From Costus lasius (taxonomy: Eukaryota; Streptophyta; Magnoliopsida; Zingiberales; Costaceae): a DNA stretch of 64,000 bases. The stretch covers positions 30,321,501-30,385,500 of the forward strand of contig CM050446.2 of assembly GCA_027563935.2 (NCBI GenBank), given 5' to 3'. A program made the position numbers and the translations under genes. The notes beneath the pieces are model-generated. The model had not been told where the DNA came from. It did not search any database and saw only the letters and a list, made by a program, of their open reading frames with translations. This document shows, in pieces, positions 9,917-20,451 of the stretch (positions within the stretch are counted from its first letter, which is position 1; every line of letters begins with the position of its first letter).

Positions 9917-11793
9917 TGATGGGGGGGCCAAACATGCAACATTCAAACAACGCTTTTTTGAAAACATTTGCTATTAAGATATAACTATGAAACCCATTTA
10001 AACTAACGCTTTGAGAAATTAGGTTTGATAATCTTATAATGAAATCCGAAGCTACATTCAGCAACTAATCTTATCATGCACTTCTAGTAAAGCTTATCAT
10101 GTGATTCTAAAACCTCAAGTAGACATAGCATGCGGTTCTACAACATTAAAGAAATCTAGCATGCGACTCTACCATAAGAAACTAGGGCTAATCTAAGGGA
10201 GGAACTCACCTTGCACCCTTTGAGAATAGAAAGGGTGTCCTTCCCGTTCTTCACCGGTCCAATGGTGGAATCTCACGAAGTAGGGCCCTATGAGCTTACA
10301 CACATGTCATTGCAGCATCCCACACATGCGTGGGTGAATTTTGAAAATAATATTAAGAGGCCAATACACAAGACAATCAAGGGGGAGGCTAGACTCCAAA
10401 TTCCCTTGTTAACATAGTTTAGACTATCTAGGCTTAGGGGGAGAGAAGAGGGGATAGCTTGCTTGTCATCCCATGGCCTTGCGCCTCCTGCAGAAAGCAA
10501 ACATAAGTGCAAAGGGGCTGTCCAACAAGTATCAAGAACCACAACAACAATTAACAAGAACAATGACCCAAAGGGGAAGAAGACTTAGCTAAAGTGGGGG
10601 TGGCTTGTTCTCGGCATGGAGTTGATGGCACCTTCTTGAGTCTCGAATGTGTCCAGCTCCTCCTCTTGATTGAAGGCTCTTCAAGGCTTGAGGGAGGAAG
10701 TGGCGTGAGCTCCCATCTTCAAGACAAGCGCATATGGAGGAAGAAGGTGGAAGAACAAGAGGGGTGGATAGACACTCTCGGCAATGGTTGGAAGAGGGGA
10801 AGGGGGTTAGGTGACACACACCATAAGAAGACACACTTCTGAAATTCGAAAATTCATTCAACACTAAGTACTTCACTTTACAAGAGGACTACATCATATA
10901 GGGGAGTCTCCAACGGTTATCTCCCTAAGCTCAAAACAAGTCACACAAGCAAGCATGATGTAGACAACTCAATGGGCTGATCTCTTCTTCCAAATGGGTG
11001 GTTGTTTGGAGTTTGAACTTTGGAGTCTTCAGCAGGTTAGTAAGCTCGAAATCTGAGATGAGAGTGGACTGAAGAGGCTGCTGATGGCTGACATTGCAGG
11101 CTGCAACTTGGCATGGGCGGCTGGCACTTGAAGGGACTGAAGTTGTTGCAAAGTGCAGGCTGCTCCTTGACTTTGGGGGCTGGCGCATGATGGATTGAAG
11201 TGGCATTGTTTCAAGCTGGTGGCTGGCGCAATGTTGACTTTAGGGGCTGCAACAGCAGGTGAGGGAATGGTCTTGTCCATCTTTGCTTCAAAGGGGAAGG
11301 GGCGGTTGGAGGTAGAGACAAATCCCCATGGCTGCCAACTAGGATGGTGGAGTGTTGGGTACTTGTGGTGATGCTCCTTTGAGTTGGATGGGCTGGTTCT
11401 CACATGAGATGGACTCATGGGCTCATGGCATCTCTTGGAGTTATCTTGACTTGATTTTGACTTGCATCCCAAAATGGAGTTGACCTATACTATTACATTA
11501 ATTTCATGCACTAACCTACCATACATAAGTGGCGGATCCTAGGGATGTAACTACATGGTGTAATTGTTGGGTGGATCTAACCTACCATATGATGCAAGTT
11601 ATGCTAGGAGATCTAACTTAAAGATGCATGCAATGCAAGAGATGGAAATAACTTAAAGGATGTATGCAATGCAAGGAATGAAAATCTAACTTAAAGATGC
11701 ATGCAATGCAAGAAATGGGAATTTAGGTGCCCTAGCTAGGGTAACCTTAAACTCCATTTGTATTTCCGTGGGTCATGTCGCCTCCCCACATCA
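9917..11793 (-). repeat. 3' LTR of gag-only element
   Basis: 1877 bp, an exact-looking duplicate of 14102-15978. In plus-strand reading it starts TGATGGGGGGGCC and ends CCACATCA. Read on the element's own strand it contains, near its start, three tandem repeats of about 37 bp (11611-11720) with TGCATGCA. Near its 3' end it has a CAAGGTGAGT donor-like site (10204-10213). The end of the long ORF (from 11793 to 11736) reads into this LTR. Confidence 0.95.
11611..11720 (-). repeat. Three tandem ~37-bp repeats in U3 of the gag-only element
   Basis: Three consecutive units (about 11611-11647, 11648-11683, 11684-11720) each contain ACTTAAAG, a (T/G)CATGCAA-like core and AATGCAAG. Two units carry ATGCATGCAA, which includes the plant RY motif CATGCA. 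On the element strand the array lies about 75-185 bases inside the LTR, a typical enhancer position. The same array is in the other LTR at 15796-15905. Confidence 0.75.
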
Positions 11794-13940
11794 GCTCTCC
11801 CCGGGTGAGAAAAATTCTTCTCCGAAGAATTGTCCTTATCCATGAGGAGCTTTGAGGTAGTAAGGGTGAGTTCTTCCTCGGGGAGCCAACCCTCTTCACC
11901 ATGGTCATATCCAACTAAGTAGAGTAACTCTACCTTATCGCGGGTGAAATGGGTTTGGTCCTCAAGGATGGACTCAATCATATGCTCACAAGTGGGGTCA
12001 TAGTATGGGGTGGAATGGTGCTTATGCAATATGAAGTCATCCACATCAAAAGTGATGGGGGCCCAAAAATCAGTGTCAACAGCATCACAGCAATCAATCT
12101 CTTCATCCCAATCTTCATGCTCCTTAAATTCAGGGTCTCCTACACAGAATGTCCTTTCTCGGCCATATTCATTAGTATGTTTGTGGTATACAGGCCTACT
12201 AAAAGATTCAGGTATAACAAAATCAAAGTGTTCAAGTTCTGGTAGGGAAAGCAAATCATTATCCAATTGAATTTTCTTTAACCCTGGAGTACTAAGGCCA
12301 GACTCAAGGTCTAAAGGAGAGATGGGTGATGTTGCCAACTCAGACAAGTTAGGTTCTAAATCATATCCTAGCATGGGAAACTCAAGAGGATCTAAAGTAT
12401 ATTCTACTTCATATTCAGGTGAGCTAATGTCTAACTCAAGAAGGGTGAGGGGCGCCTCTAGGATTGGACTTCCTAAGGAAAAAAGAAATGGCTCTCCCAT
12501 ATCTGGAGTAAGATCCTCGAAGCTAAACTGGGGGAGCTCTATCATGTCATAAGGAGAAGTTTGATATAGGTCAGTCCCTATGGGGTCAACTTGAGTGGGG
12601 TCATCCCTAGAGTCTTGGGTTATAAGCCCATGTTCAATTGGCCCTAAATGTGGCTTATGAGTGTGGGTGGCAAGACCTAAGAGATATGTTTCATGGGTCA
12701 TTGGATCAAAGGTCAAGTATTCTAGGCCTTGGAGTTGAGGTTCTCCTAATGTTTGGGACTTAGGATCTTGGTCAATGAGAAAAGGATCTAGCATGGGTTC
12801 CATCTTAGGCAAAGTAAGGGATCCTAACTCATGTGGGTTGAGATCTAAAGGTGAAGGATCCTCTATGTGTAAAAGTTTGGGCTCTAGGGGTGGGTTTAGG
12901 CCTAACTTGGAAAGTTTAGTGCTAGATGGCCCAAAAGTGGTCAAAGAAGGGCCTAGACAAGATGGTATGTCTACCTTAATCTCTAAATATGGTTGAGTAA
13001 GATACTTAGGCAGATCATCCATAGAGAAAGGTCCAAACTTAGGTTGAGTCAAGCCTAAAGTGTGATGGTCCTCTAATTGAAGGTGTTGGATTTCTAAAGT
13101 GTCTAGAGGCTCATCTAAACTTTCACTATGGTCAAGTGGCTTGGAACCTAAGTGTTCACAACCTATTGAAGAGTTCTCTAAAGTTTTTCCTATGTCATGA
13201 AGAGTAGGTTCACATGGTTCAAGCACTTGATCTAAACATGGGAGCCCTAAAGGGTGAGGCAAACTAGTCTCATAGGTCACTAAGGGTAGGATAGCTTCCA
13301 CTAAGTCTAGCCTAATATGATTGGGTTCAAGTTCTTCCATAGGCTTAGGTGAGATTGTTCTTAAAGGTGTGGACTTAGTATGACCTATGTGGATGTCAAG
13401 AGAGTTTTCCTTAAGTTGGTTGAGTTCTTGTTTGGGTTTTATGGACAACATGATTTGACATGGGGGTAAGTCTTCAATGGGTTCCCTAGACTTGATTTGA
13501 GATTGGCTTTGGGAGGATAGCTTTGGTTCTAAGGCTTGATTGAGCTCCATGGTTTGATTGACTACCTTAGGGGCTTTGGATCTTGGATGGTCAATTTTCC
13601 TTTTATAAAATCTCTTAAGATTTTGCTCCACCTCACTAGCTATTTGAAAAGCATCTTCTATTGTGTATATGGGGTAGTAGGTGAGACCTCTTTTAATCTC
13701 AAAGCTAAGACCATCTCTAAACCGGTTAAGCATAACCCTAGGAGCTTCTCTAGTACTATGGTAGAGGGTTTTGAACTTTAGTATATATTCAGCTACATTC
13801 ATGTTCTCTTGGGTAAGCAATTTTTCATTGAGAGATGTAGGGTCATTGAGAGATGTAGGGTAATATATTTCTTTTATCATGTCATCCCATCTCTTGATGG
13901 GTTGTCTATTGCCTCTTAGGGGATTGAATCTAGTAGTCAT
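11736..13940 (-). CDS. Gag-like protein of non-autonomous element, 734 aa, chromodomain-like tail
   Basis: Residues about 10-115 resemble the C-terminal half of the Ty3 Gag (retrotrans_gag) domain. PIKRWDDM, NVAEYILKF and FEIKRGLTYY match PIERWEDM, SVTDYTTRF and EIKRGMTYF in the gypsy gag at 55350-55700. The start MTTR is shared with that gag, but about 140 residues of its N-terminal part are missing here. No CCHC zinc knuckle or protease follows. Instead there are about 500 residues of Leu/Pro/Asp/Glu-rich acidic, low-complexity sequence without membrane segments. Residues 658-691 (11868-11969) resemble a shortened chromodomain, with YLV, GY and WLPEEEL. The last ~20 residues are encoded in the LTR. 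The ORF is fully open, consistent with youth or selection. The gag relationship is good; the chromodomain reading is tentative. Confidence 0.82.
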   Translation of the reverse strand: MTTRFNPLRGNRQPIKRWDDMIKEIYYPTSLNDPTSLNEKLLTQENMNVAEYILKFKTLYHSTREAPRVMLNRFRDGLSFEIKRGLTYYPIYTIEDAFQIASEVEQNLKRFYKRKIDHPRSKAPKVVNQTMELNQALEPKLSSQSQSQIKSREPIEDLPPCQIMLSIKPKQELNQLKENSLDIHIGHTKSTPLRTISPKPMEELEPNHIRLDLVEAILPLVTYETSLPHPLGLPCLDQVLEPCEPTLHDIGKTLENSSIGCEHLGSKPLDHSESLDEPLDTLEIQHLQLEDHHTLGLTQPKFGPFSMDDLPKYLTQPYLEIKVDIPSCLGPSLTTFGPSSTKLSKLGLNPPLEPKLLHIEDPSPLDLNPHELGSLTLPKMEPMLDPFLIDQDPKSQTLGEPQLQGLEYLTFDPMTHETYLLGLATHTHKPHLGPIEHGLITQDSRDDPTQVDPIGTDLYQTSPYDMIELPQFSFEDLTPDMGEPFLFSLGSPILEAPLTLLELDISSPEYEVEYTLDPLEFPMLGYDLEPNLSELATSPISPLDLESGLSTPGLKKIQLDNDLLSLPELEHFDFVIPESFSRPVYHKHTNEYGRERTFCVGDPEFKEHEDWDEEIDCCDAVDTDFWAPITFDVDDFILHKHHSTPYYDPTCEHMIESILEDQTHFTRDKVELLYLVGYDHGEEGWLPEEELTLTTSKLLMDKDNSSEKNFSHPGRADVGRRHDPRKYKWSLRLP

Positions 13941-14101
13941 TTTCGAAATGAGTAAGGTTTTGAAAATAAACCCTAAGGTGATAAGATATAGCTAATCAAA
14001 TTCTTTCAAACACCTAGGTCCAAAAATCGCCTTAGTAGTAGGAAAATAAAGTTTTGGTCTTATAAAATCCTACTCTAAGAGCCTAAGCTCTGATACCAAG
14101 T
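13941..14101 (-). other. PBS and leader of gag-only element
   Basis: TGGTATCAGAGC (minus strand, 14087-14098) lies three bases inside the 5' LTR and matches initiator-Met tRNA. The 160-base leader ends ATGACTACTAGATT at the gag start and contains TTTGGACCTAGGTGTTT. Both strings recur, almost unchanged, in the leader of the gypsy at 54716-54880. Confidence 0.88.
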
Positions 14102-15978
14102 TGATGGGGGGGCCAAACATGCAACATTCAAACAACGCTTTTTTGAAAACATTTGCTATTAAGATATAACTATGAAACCCATTTAAACTAACGCTTTGAG
14201 AAATTAGGTTTGATAATCTTATAATGAAATCCGAAGCTACATTCAGCAACTAATCTTATCATGCACTTCTAGTAAAGCTTATCATGTGATTCTAAAACCT
14301 CAAGTAGACATAGCATGCGGTTCTACAACATTAAAGAAATCTAGCATGCGACTCTACCATAAGAAACTAGGGCTAATCTAAGGGAGGAACTCACCTTGCA
14401 CCCTTTGAGAATAGAAAGGGTGTCCTTCCCGTTCTTCACCGGTCCAATGGTGGAATCTCACGAAGTAGGGCCCTATGAGCTTACACACATGTCATTGCAG
14501 CATCCCACACATGCGTGGGTGAATTTTGAAAATAATATTAAGAGGCCAATACACAAGACAATCAAGGGGGAGGCTAGACTCCAAATTCCCTTGTTAACAT
14601 AGTTTAGACTATCTAGGCTTAGGGGGAGAGAAGAGGGGATAGCTTGCTTGTCATCCCATGGCCTTGCGCCTCCTGCAGAAAGCAAACATAAGTGCAAAGG
14701 GGCTGTCCAACAAGTATCAAGAACCACAACAACAATTAACAAGAACAATGACCCAAAGGGGAAGAAGACTTAGCTAAAGTGGGGGTGGCTTGTTCTCGGC
14801 ATGGAGTTGATGGCACCTTCTTGAGTCTCGAATGTGTCCAGCTCCTCCTCTTGATTGAAGGCTCTTCAAGGCTTGAGGGAGGAAGTGGCGTGAGCTCCCA
14901 TCTTCAAGACAAGCGCATATGGAGGAAGAAGGTGGAAGAACAAGAGGGGTGGATAGACACTCTCGGCAATGGTTGGAAGAGGGGAAGGGGGTTAGGTGAC
15001 ACACACCATAAGAAGACACACTTCTGAAATTCGAAAATTCATTCAACACTAAGTACTTCACTTTACAAGAGGACTACATCATATAGGGGAGTCTCCAACG
15101 GTTATCTCCCTAAGCTCAAAACAAGTCACACAAGCAAGCATGATGTAGACAACTCAATGGGCTGATCTCTTCTTCCAAATGGGTGGTTGTTTGGAGTTTG
15201 AACTTTGGAGTCTTCAGCAGGTTAGTAAGCTCGAAATCTGAGATGAGAGTGGACTGAAGAGGCTGCTGATGGCTGACATTGCAGGCTGCAACTTGGCATG
15301 GGCGGCTGGCACTTGAAGGGACTGAAGTTGTTGCAAAGTGCAGGCTGCTCCTTGACTTTGGGGGCTGGCGCATGATGGATTGAAGTGGCATTGTTTCAAG
15401 CTGGTGGCTGGCGCAATGTTGACTTTAGGGGCTGCAACAGCAGGTGAGGGAATGGTCTTGTCCATCTTTGCTTCAAAGGGGAAGGGGCGGTTGGAGGTAG
15501 AGACAAATCCCCATGGCTGCCAACTAGGATGGTGGAGTGTTGGGTACTTGTGGTGATGCTCCTTTGAGTTGGATGGGCTGGTTCTCACATGAGATGGACT
15601 CATGGGCTCATGGCATCTCTTGGAGTTATCTTGACTTGATTTTGACTTGCATCCCAAAATGGAGTTGACCTATACTATTACATTAATTTCATGCACTAAC
15701 CTACCATACATAAGTGGCGGATCCTAGGGATGTAACTACATGGTGTAATTGTTGGGTGGATCTAACCTACCATATGATGCAAGTTATGCTAGGAGATCTA
15801 ACTTAAAGATGCATGCAATGCAAGAGATGGAAATAACTTAAAGGATGTATGCAATGCAAGGAATGAAAATCTAACTTAAAGATGCATGCAATGCAAGAAA
15901 TGGGAATTTAGGTGCCCTAGCTAGGGTAACCTTAAACTCCATTTGTATTTCCGTGGGTCATGTCGCCTCCCCACATCA
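14102..15978 (-). repeat. 5' LTR of gag-only element
   Basis: 1877 bp, an apparently identical copy of 9917-11793. It lies beside the PBS and is therefore the 5' LTR on the minus strand. It carries the donor-like CAAGGTGAGT at 14389-14398 (minus) and the tandem U3 repeats at 15796-15905. Confidence 0.95.
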
Positions 15979-15983
15979 GATGT

Positions 15984-17641
15984 TTACCTTATGTTGGCGC
16001 ATGTTGTTTGTTCATCTTGTCGCATGTCTTGTGTTGGCGGTTAGTTCATGTTATTTTATCAAAAACCTAACATGCGCGCCTATGACTAGATCTAAGTGGC
16101 GCCTACTATAAACCCTTAGATGGGTTGATGGGGTTGAAGTCACCTCTAGGTTAGATCCAATAGTCTGATCAGACCATCTGACAGCCGAGATGGATCGACC
16201 AGATGGCACCTGTGCGCAAGCACGAGGTGGCTATAGGTCGATTGCATCTTAGGCGTGTAGCGAGGTCTGGTTGAGACAACCATTGAACACACATGAGTTA
16301 GGCCCGGGGTCACACCCGCTTGCCAGACCTCATGAGGGTTGTTCAGCCCTTGGCGCATGCATGGTTGACCATTAGGTCAACTCGAGTCAGTTAGGACTTG
16401 GTGCATGCAAGGGGCAGAGGATCTGACTAGATGAATGAGTGGATCCCTATCAATGGACCATTGTAAGGTTGTAGGGCACATAAGAAAATTAAAATTGATG
16501 CCAATGGGGTTTTCAAAATTTATTTTCTTTTAATTGGATCACATGTTGTTTGATGCCTATGCTTGTTTATTTATTCTTATGTGGGCTGCCCATGTTAAAT
16601 GTGTGCTGTGCTGGGGCCTGCGTGCCTGGAATTAAACCTGTAAATTAATATTATTGTGATCTGCGAATCACTTTTTAATTAATTTATTGTATAATTGACC
16701 TGCGAGTCAAACTTGTCTAGATAGATCAAAATGTATTTTGATTAGACAAGAGCACAAAGGCACACATCCCAGAGGGGCATTCAGCTGGTGGCGCACCTGA
16801 GGTGCTCTTGGCGCAAGGGCCCTGGGTTGGACCAGATGAGATGCTAAAGACCCAAGAAGAGCAAGTGAAGACTTAAGTATCTTAAGGTCTTACTTAGGCT
16901 ATGGGCTTTTACCACATAAGATGCATGCTTTCTTTTATTGTTTAAATAAGTAGAACAGCATGATTTATTTATCTTCTGCTATAGCCATAGGATTTGCCTG
17001 ATAGTAAGAAGATAAAAGACCGTTAAAATCCAAACGCTAAAATATCAAGCACGTAATGCCTTCTGACGCGAAACCTCACTGTTCTGACTATCGTTGGAGC
17101 CGTGTTGTACCCACTCAGTGGGCACGTCCATCTATCTTCAGACGGTGCGGGATTTCACCTGCGTGTTACAGAGAAGGGATTTATCGCTTCTCGTTGCTCA
17201 GCATAGCACGTGGTGGTCCAGGGAGTAGGTCGGGTCAGCTTGACCATGTAGGCTGCATATGTGGCGCATATGGCAGCACATGGAGGCAGCCATCTGTGGG
17301 ATCAGAGACTGTGTTGTACCAACTCAGTTGGCACAGTCTGCTGGATTGCCCAGATGAAGGGGAATCGCACGGGTTGGCGATTGGCAAGGACTGCCTACCA
17401 GAAATTAGTGCTTGTCATCTCTGTGCATCTTATCTCGCCTGAGCGGGACGCGGAGACCAAGTATGAAATCTGGATCCCATCTCACTAAAAGAGTTCCACT
17501 CTTTCGGGCTGTTTTGCTGGATTTTTTAGCCAGATAAAATAGTGAGAAAAAGAATCTTTCTTAAGTCCTGGATTGATTCTATACATTGATACTGACCTTG
17601 CTGTTCTTGCATTGTTGTAGATTCCTGCAGCAACGAACACC
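15984..17641 (+). other. Second copia copy: rest of leader
   Basis: Continues the leader after the gag-only insertion and repeats 2501-4161 with only a handful of differences. It contains the same paired hairpins at 17101-17126 and 17306-17339 and the same splice-acceptor-like end before the gag ATG. Confidence 0.9.
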
Positions 17642-18316
17642 ATGAGCTTCAATGTGCGATCCCTACTGGAAAGGGAGAAGTTTGCTGGGCCAAACTTCTC
17701 AGACTGGTTCGGACACCTTAAGATCGTTCTTAAGGCAGAGAGGAAACTGTATGTCCTCGAGACGGCTGTGCCGCCTCAACCCGCTCCGAATGCCGCAAGG
17801 GCGGTTCGGGATGCCTATGAAAAGCACGTCAATGATAGCATTGATGTCGCTTGCCTGATGCTAGCGTCTATGACGCCACCGCTGCAGCGTCAGCATGAGG
17901 ATATGTCGGCTATAGAGATTATAGCGAACCTCAAGATGCTGTATGCTACACAGGCGAGGACAGAACGCTATAATCTGACAAAGCTTTTCTTTCAGAGCAA
18001 ACTGGCTGAAGGGAGCCCAGTGGGAGCTCACGTGCTCAAGATGATTGGGCACAAGGAGGCTCTGGAGAAACTGGGGCATACCATCAACCAGGAGCTTGCT
18101 GTAGACATTATTCTGCAGTCTCTCCCGCCCTCTTTCGATGCGTTCATTATTAATTTTAATATGAACAAGATCGATTGTACTCCGGCAGAGCTGCTGAATA
18201 TGCTCTTGACAACTGAGGAGACTCTGAAGGGAAAGCCTTCAACCTCTGTCTTAATGGTTCCTTCTAGGAACAAGAAGAAGGGGAAGAGCGGGGAACAGCG
18301 CCAGAATCAAATCTAA
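17642..18316 (+). pseudogene. Truncated copia gag of the second tandem copy
   Basis: The first ~214 codons match the gag at 4162 with few changes. Near 18285, just after the lysine-rich NKKKGK stretch and before the zinc knuckle, the sequence switches to minus-strand gypsy DNA, and the frame ends 10 codons later at 18316. All of pol, the PPT and the 3' LTR are missing. The predicted product would be a Gag head without a nucleocapsid; there is no reason to assume it is made. Confidence 0.9.
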
Positions 18317-20451
18317 CATGTCGTCGAGTCGAGGAATGGGAAATCAGTACTTGACAGTGATCCGATTGATAATGCGGCTATCGACACACATGCGCCATGA
18401 CCCATCCTTTTTGGCCGTGAGGAGTGCGGGAACAGCGCAAGGGCTGAGACTTTCACGGATGTACCCCTTGGTGAGGAGATCATCCACCTGACGCTGCAAT
18501 TCAGCGTGTTCCGCAAGGTTAAGGCGATGGTGAGGCAAGTTAGGGAGGGGAGCTCCCGGGAGGTGGTCAATCGCATGCTGAATTTCTCTCTCCGGGGGAA
18601 GGCCATGAGGCAAATCCTCGGGGCTGATATCACGAAACTTGGCAAGGAGGGCGGACACCTCAACAGGAGGTGCCGGGACAGGGCAAGGGATAGGGTTCTG
18701 GACTTCGTGCACCATGAGCGCGTAGACGGTCTTGGCCGCATGAGCTTCGCGAACCAAGGCGGGGGTACGCTTGAGGGTGACCATGGGGGAAGGTGGCGGG
18801 GCAGGTGCCGAGGGTGTAATCAGGCCCTTGGAGGTGGACGCACGAAGCTCCTTAGGCGGAGCTGGAATCAGGCGGATCTTCTGCTCATCGTGGTCGAACA
18901 CATAAGTGTTCGACCGGCCATAGTGGACGACGTCTCCATCGTACAACCACGGGCGACCAAGGAGGACGTGGGCGACGTCCATAGTCGCAACGTCGCCCAA
19001 CACCTTCCCACGATAGATCCCAAATGCGATGGGAACCTGACATTGGTGGGTGACCGGAAGGCTCGTGGTATCGACCCAGGCGATAGAGTAAGGTCTCGGG
19101 TGGGGTTCTAGGGGAAGGCCGAAACGCGTAACCGCGGTTCGAGAGACCACGTTCAGGCTACTACCACCGTCATTGACGATTTTATATGAGTGCCCATTGC
19201 ACTTAATGTAAGTCGTGGAAATGCCCGAGCGCCTCCAATCCTCGGTAGGCGCGGGCTGCACAAGGTTGCAACGAATGACAAGTGTGGACGGACCCGACTC
19301 CTCACCACTAGTGTAACACTCCGCCTCAACGTCGTGCTCAGCGGGGGTTATGGTGGCGATGCGAGCCGGACCCGTGTCGGCTCGAGCGGGCCTCTTGGGA
19401 CATTCACGCGACATGTGACCCGGTTGCAAACAGTTGTAGCAGGTAATACAGCCCAAGGCTCCGACTGCTGGGGCCTTGCCCTTCTCCTCCCAAGTGGGCC
19501 GAGAAGGCGAAGCCTCAGGGGGTGGGCGTCGAAGGAGTTGAAGGGCTGGGGGTTGCGCGGGGGGGGGGGGGGGGGGGGGGGGGTGGTTGCGGGGGACCGC
19601 CCGCATGAGGACGGCTATGTGGGCCAAGGTCAGTGCGCCTTGCAGCGACGCGAAGGTCTTGCTCGATGTCTCGAGTGCGCTGAAAAGTCTAGTCAAGGGT
19701 CTCCGATCCATAAGCGGGTAAGGCTCGGCAGATATCCGCACGCGGAGCCCATTCTTGAATTTTGACAAAACTAACTCGGGGTCCTCTTGCAAATTGCAAC
19801 GGAGTTGCAACGTCTCGAAGGTGAGTCGGTACTCCTCGACAGTTCCTGACCCTTGGTATAGGCTACTATATCGATCAAGAAGGCGCTGCGTATCCGAAGG
19901 GGGTACATAACGCTCGCGGAGGCGATACCGTATCTCTGCCCACTCAGTGATCGGGGGAAGAGCCTGCTGCACGTTTTGGCGCTCCACGTTTTCCCAATGT
20001 AAACGTGCAGTCCCCTCAAGTAAGGTGCGCACATACCGAACCCGTGAGTGCGGAGGCCAATCGCTAAGGTCAAAATACGCGTCAAAGGACACGACCCAAT
20101 CTAAGAACTCTGTGGGGGTGAAGACCACCTATGAATGGTGCAGGGGTGTTACGAATGTAACGACGGAAATCGTTGTCCACCCGAGGGCACTCGATGCGGG
20201 TTTGGGCGGGGGTTCGAGGCGTGTCCCAAGCGTGACCAAAATGACCACCGGGCTGAGGCCCTTGTGCGGCCCAAACGTCGTCCTCATCGAGGGGATCATC
20301 GCCATAACTCGGGTTCCGAGGGACTTCATGAGGTCGCGGGTGACCCCAGTCATCCTCGTGAACGCACCGCCACGCGGGTGCGGCCATAGGGGGTAATTCT
20401 CTAGTGGGGCTGGGTTTGCGGATATCGAAGGGTTCACCGAGCTTGGGCACT
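18286..20451 (-). pseudogene. Ty3/gypsy gag-protease-RT start fragment
   Basis: Read leftward from 20451, this holds a proline/aspartate-rich Gag N-terminus and the retrotrans_gag region (FLDWVVSFDAYF and RYVRTLLEG motifs). A proline-rich linker and a CX2CX4HX4C knuckle (residues 230-243 of the 594-codon main frame, near 19400-19441) follow. Next come the protease (NDGGSSLN active-site region) and the start of RT (KKDGSWRMC). A frame change occurs near 20125 and a stop at 18341-18343, after which FPIPRLDDML continues to the junction. This is the gene order and motif set of plant chromovirus-like Ty3 elements. The missing RT core and RNase H resume at 659-1. GC content is higher than in the neighbouring copia DNA. 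A 25-base G run at 19559-19583 encodes part of the polyproline. Confidence 0.9.

Larger units (their letters stand above)
9912..15983 (-). mobile_element. Non-autonomous gag-only LTR retrotransposon (TR-GAG type) with GATGT target duplication
   Basis: The element spans 9917-15978 (6062 bp), flanked by GATGT at 9912-9916 and 15979-15983. Removing it restores the leader sequence seen uninterrupted at 2490-2510. It has two 1877-bp LTRs, a PBS beside the right LTR (so it is on the minus strand), and only 2308 bp of internal DNA with one long ORF. No protease, RT, RNase H or integrase is present, so it must depend on enzymes from another element. The LTRs look identical along their length, with every ORF repeated exactly at offset 4185, indicating very recent insertion. 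LTR, leader and gag motifs tie it to the gypsy at 43937-58840. The TR-GAG class (LTR elements encoding only Gag) is known from plants. Confidence 0.9.
660..18285 (+). mobile_element. Tandem Ty1/copia unit (LTR-internal-LTR-internal), right end lost
   Basis: Two nearly identical internal regions share a central LTR: LTR 660-2363, internal 2364-8066, LTR 8067-9775, then a second internal region from 9776. The second copy is interrupted by another retrotransposon at 9912-15983 and stops inside gag near 18285. A third LTR would be expected but is absent. The 5 bases left of the unit are CTACA; no matching duplication can be found because the right end is gone. Both internal copies are nearly identical in leader and gag, so the duplication is recent. 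Unequal recombination between two copies, followed by a deletion that also removed part of the gypsy host element, would explain the layout; this mechanism is inferred. Confidence 0.85.

Noticed and set aside
11029..11472. 147-codon minus-strand ORF in the gag-only LTR (repeated at 15214-15657)
   Set aside because: Ser/Gln/His-rich low complexity; present twice only because the LTRs are identical; no domain or conservation elsewhere.
19190..19765. 191- and 201-codon plus-strand ORFs (18506-19765)
   Set aside because: Antisense shadows of the GC-rich gypsy gag-protease frame, which has clear motifs on the minus strand.
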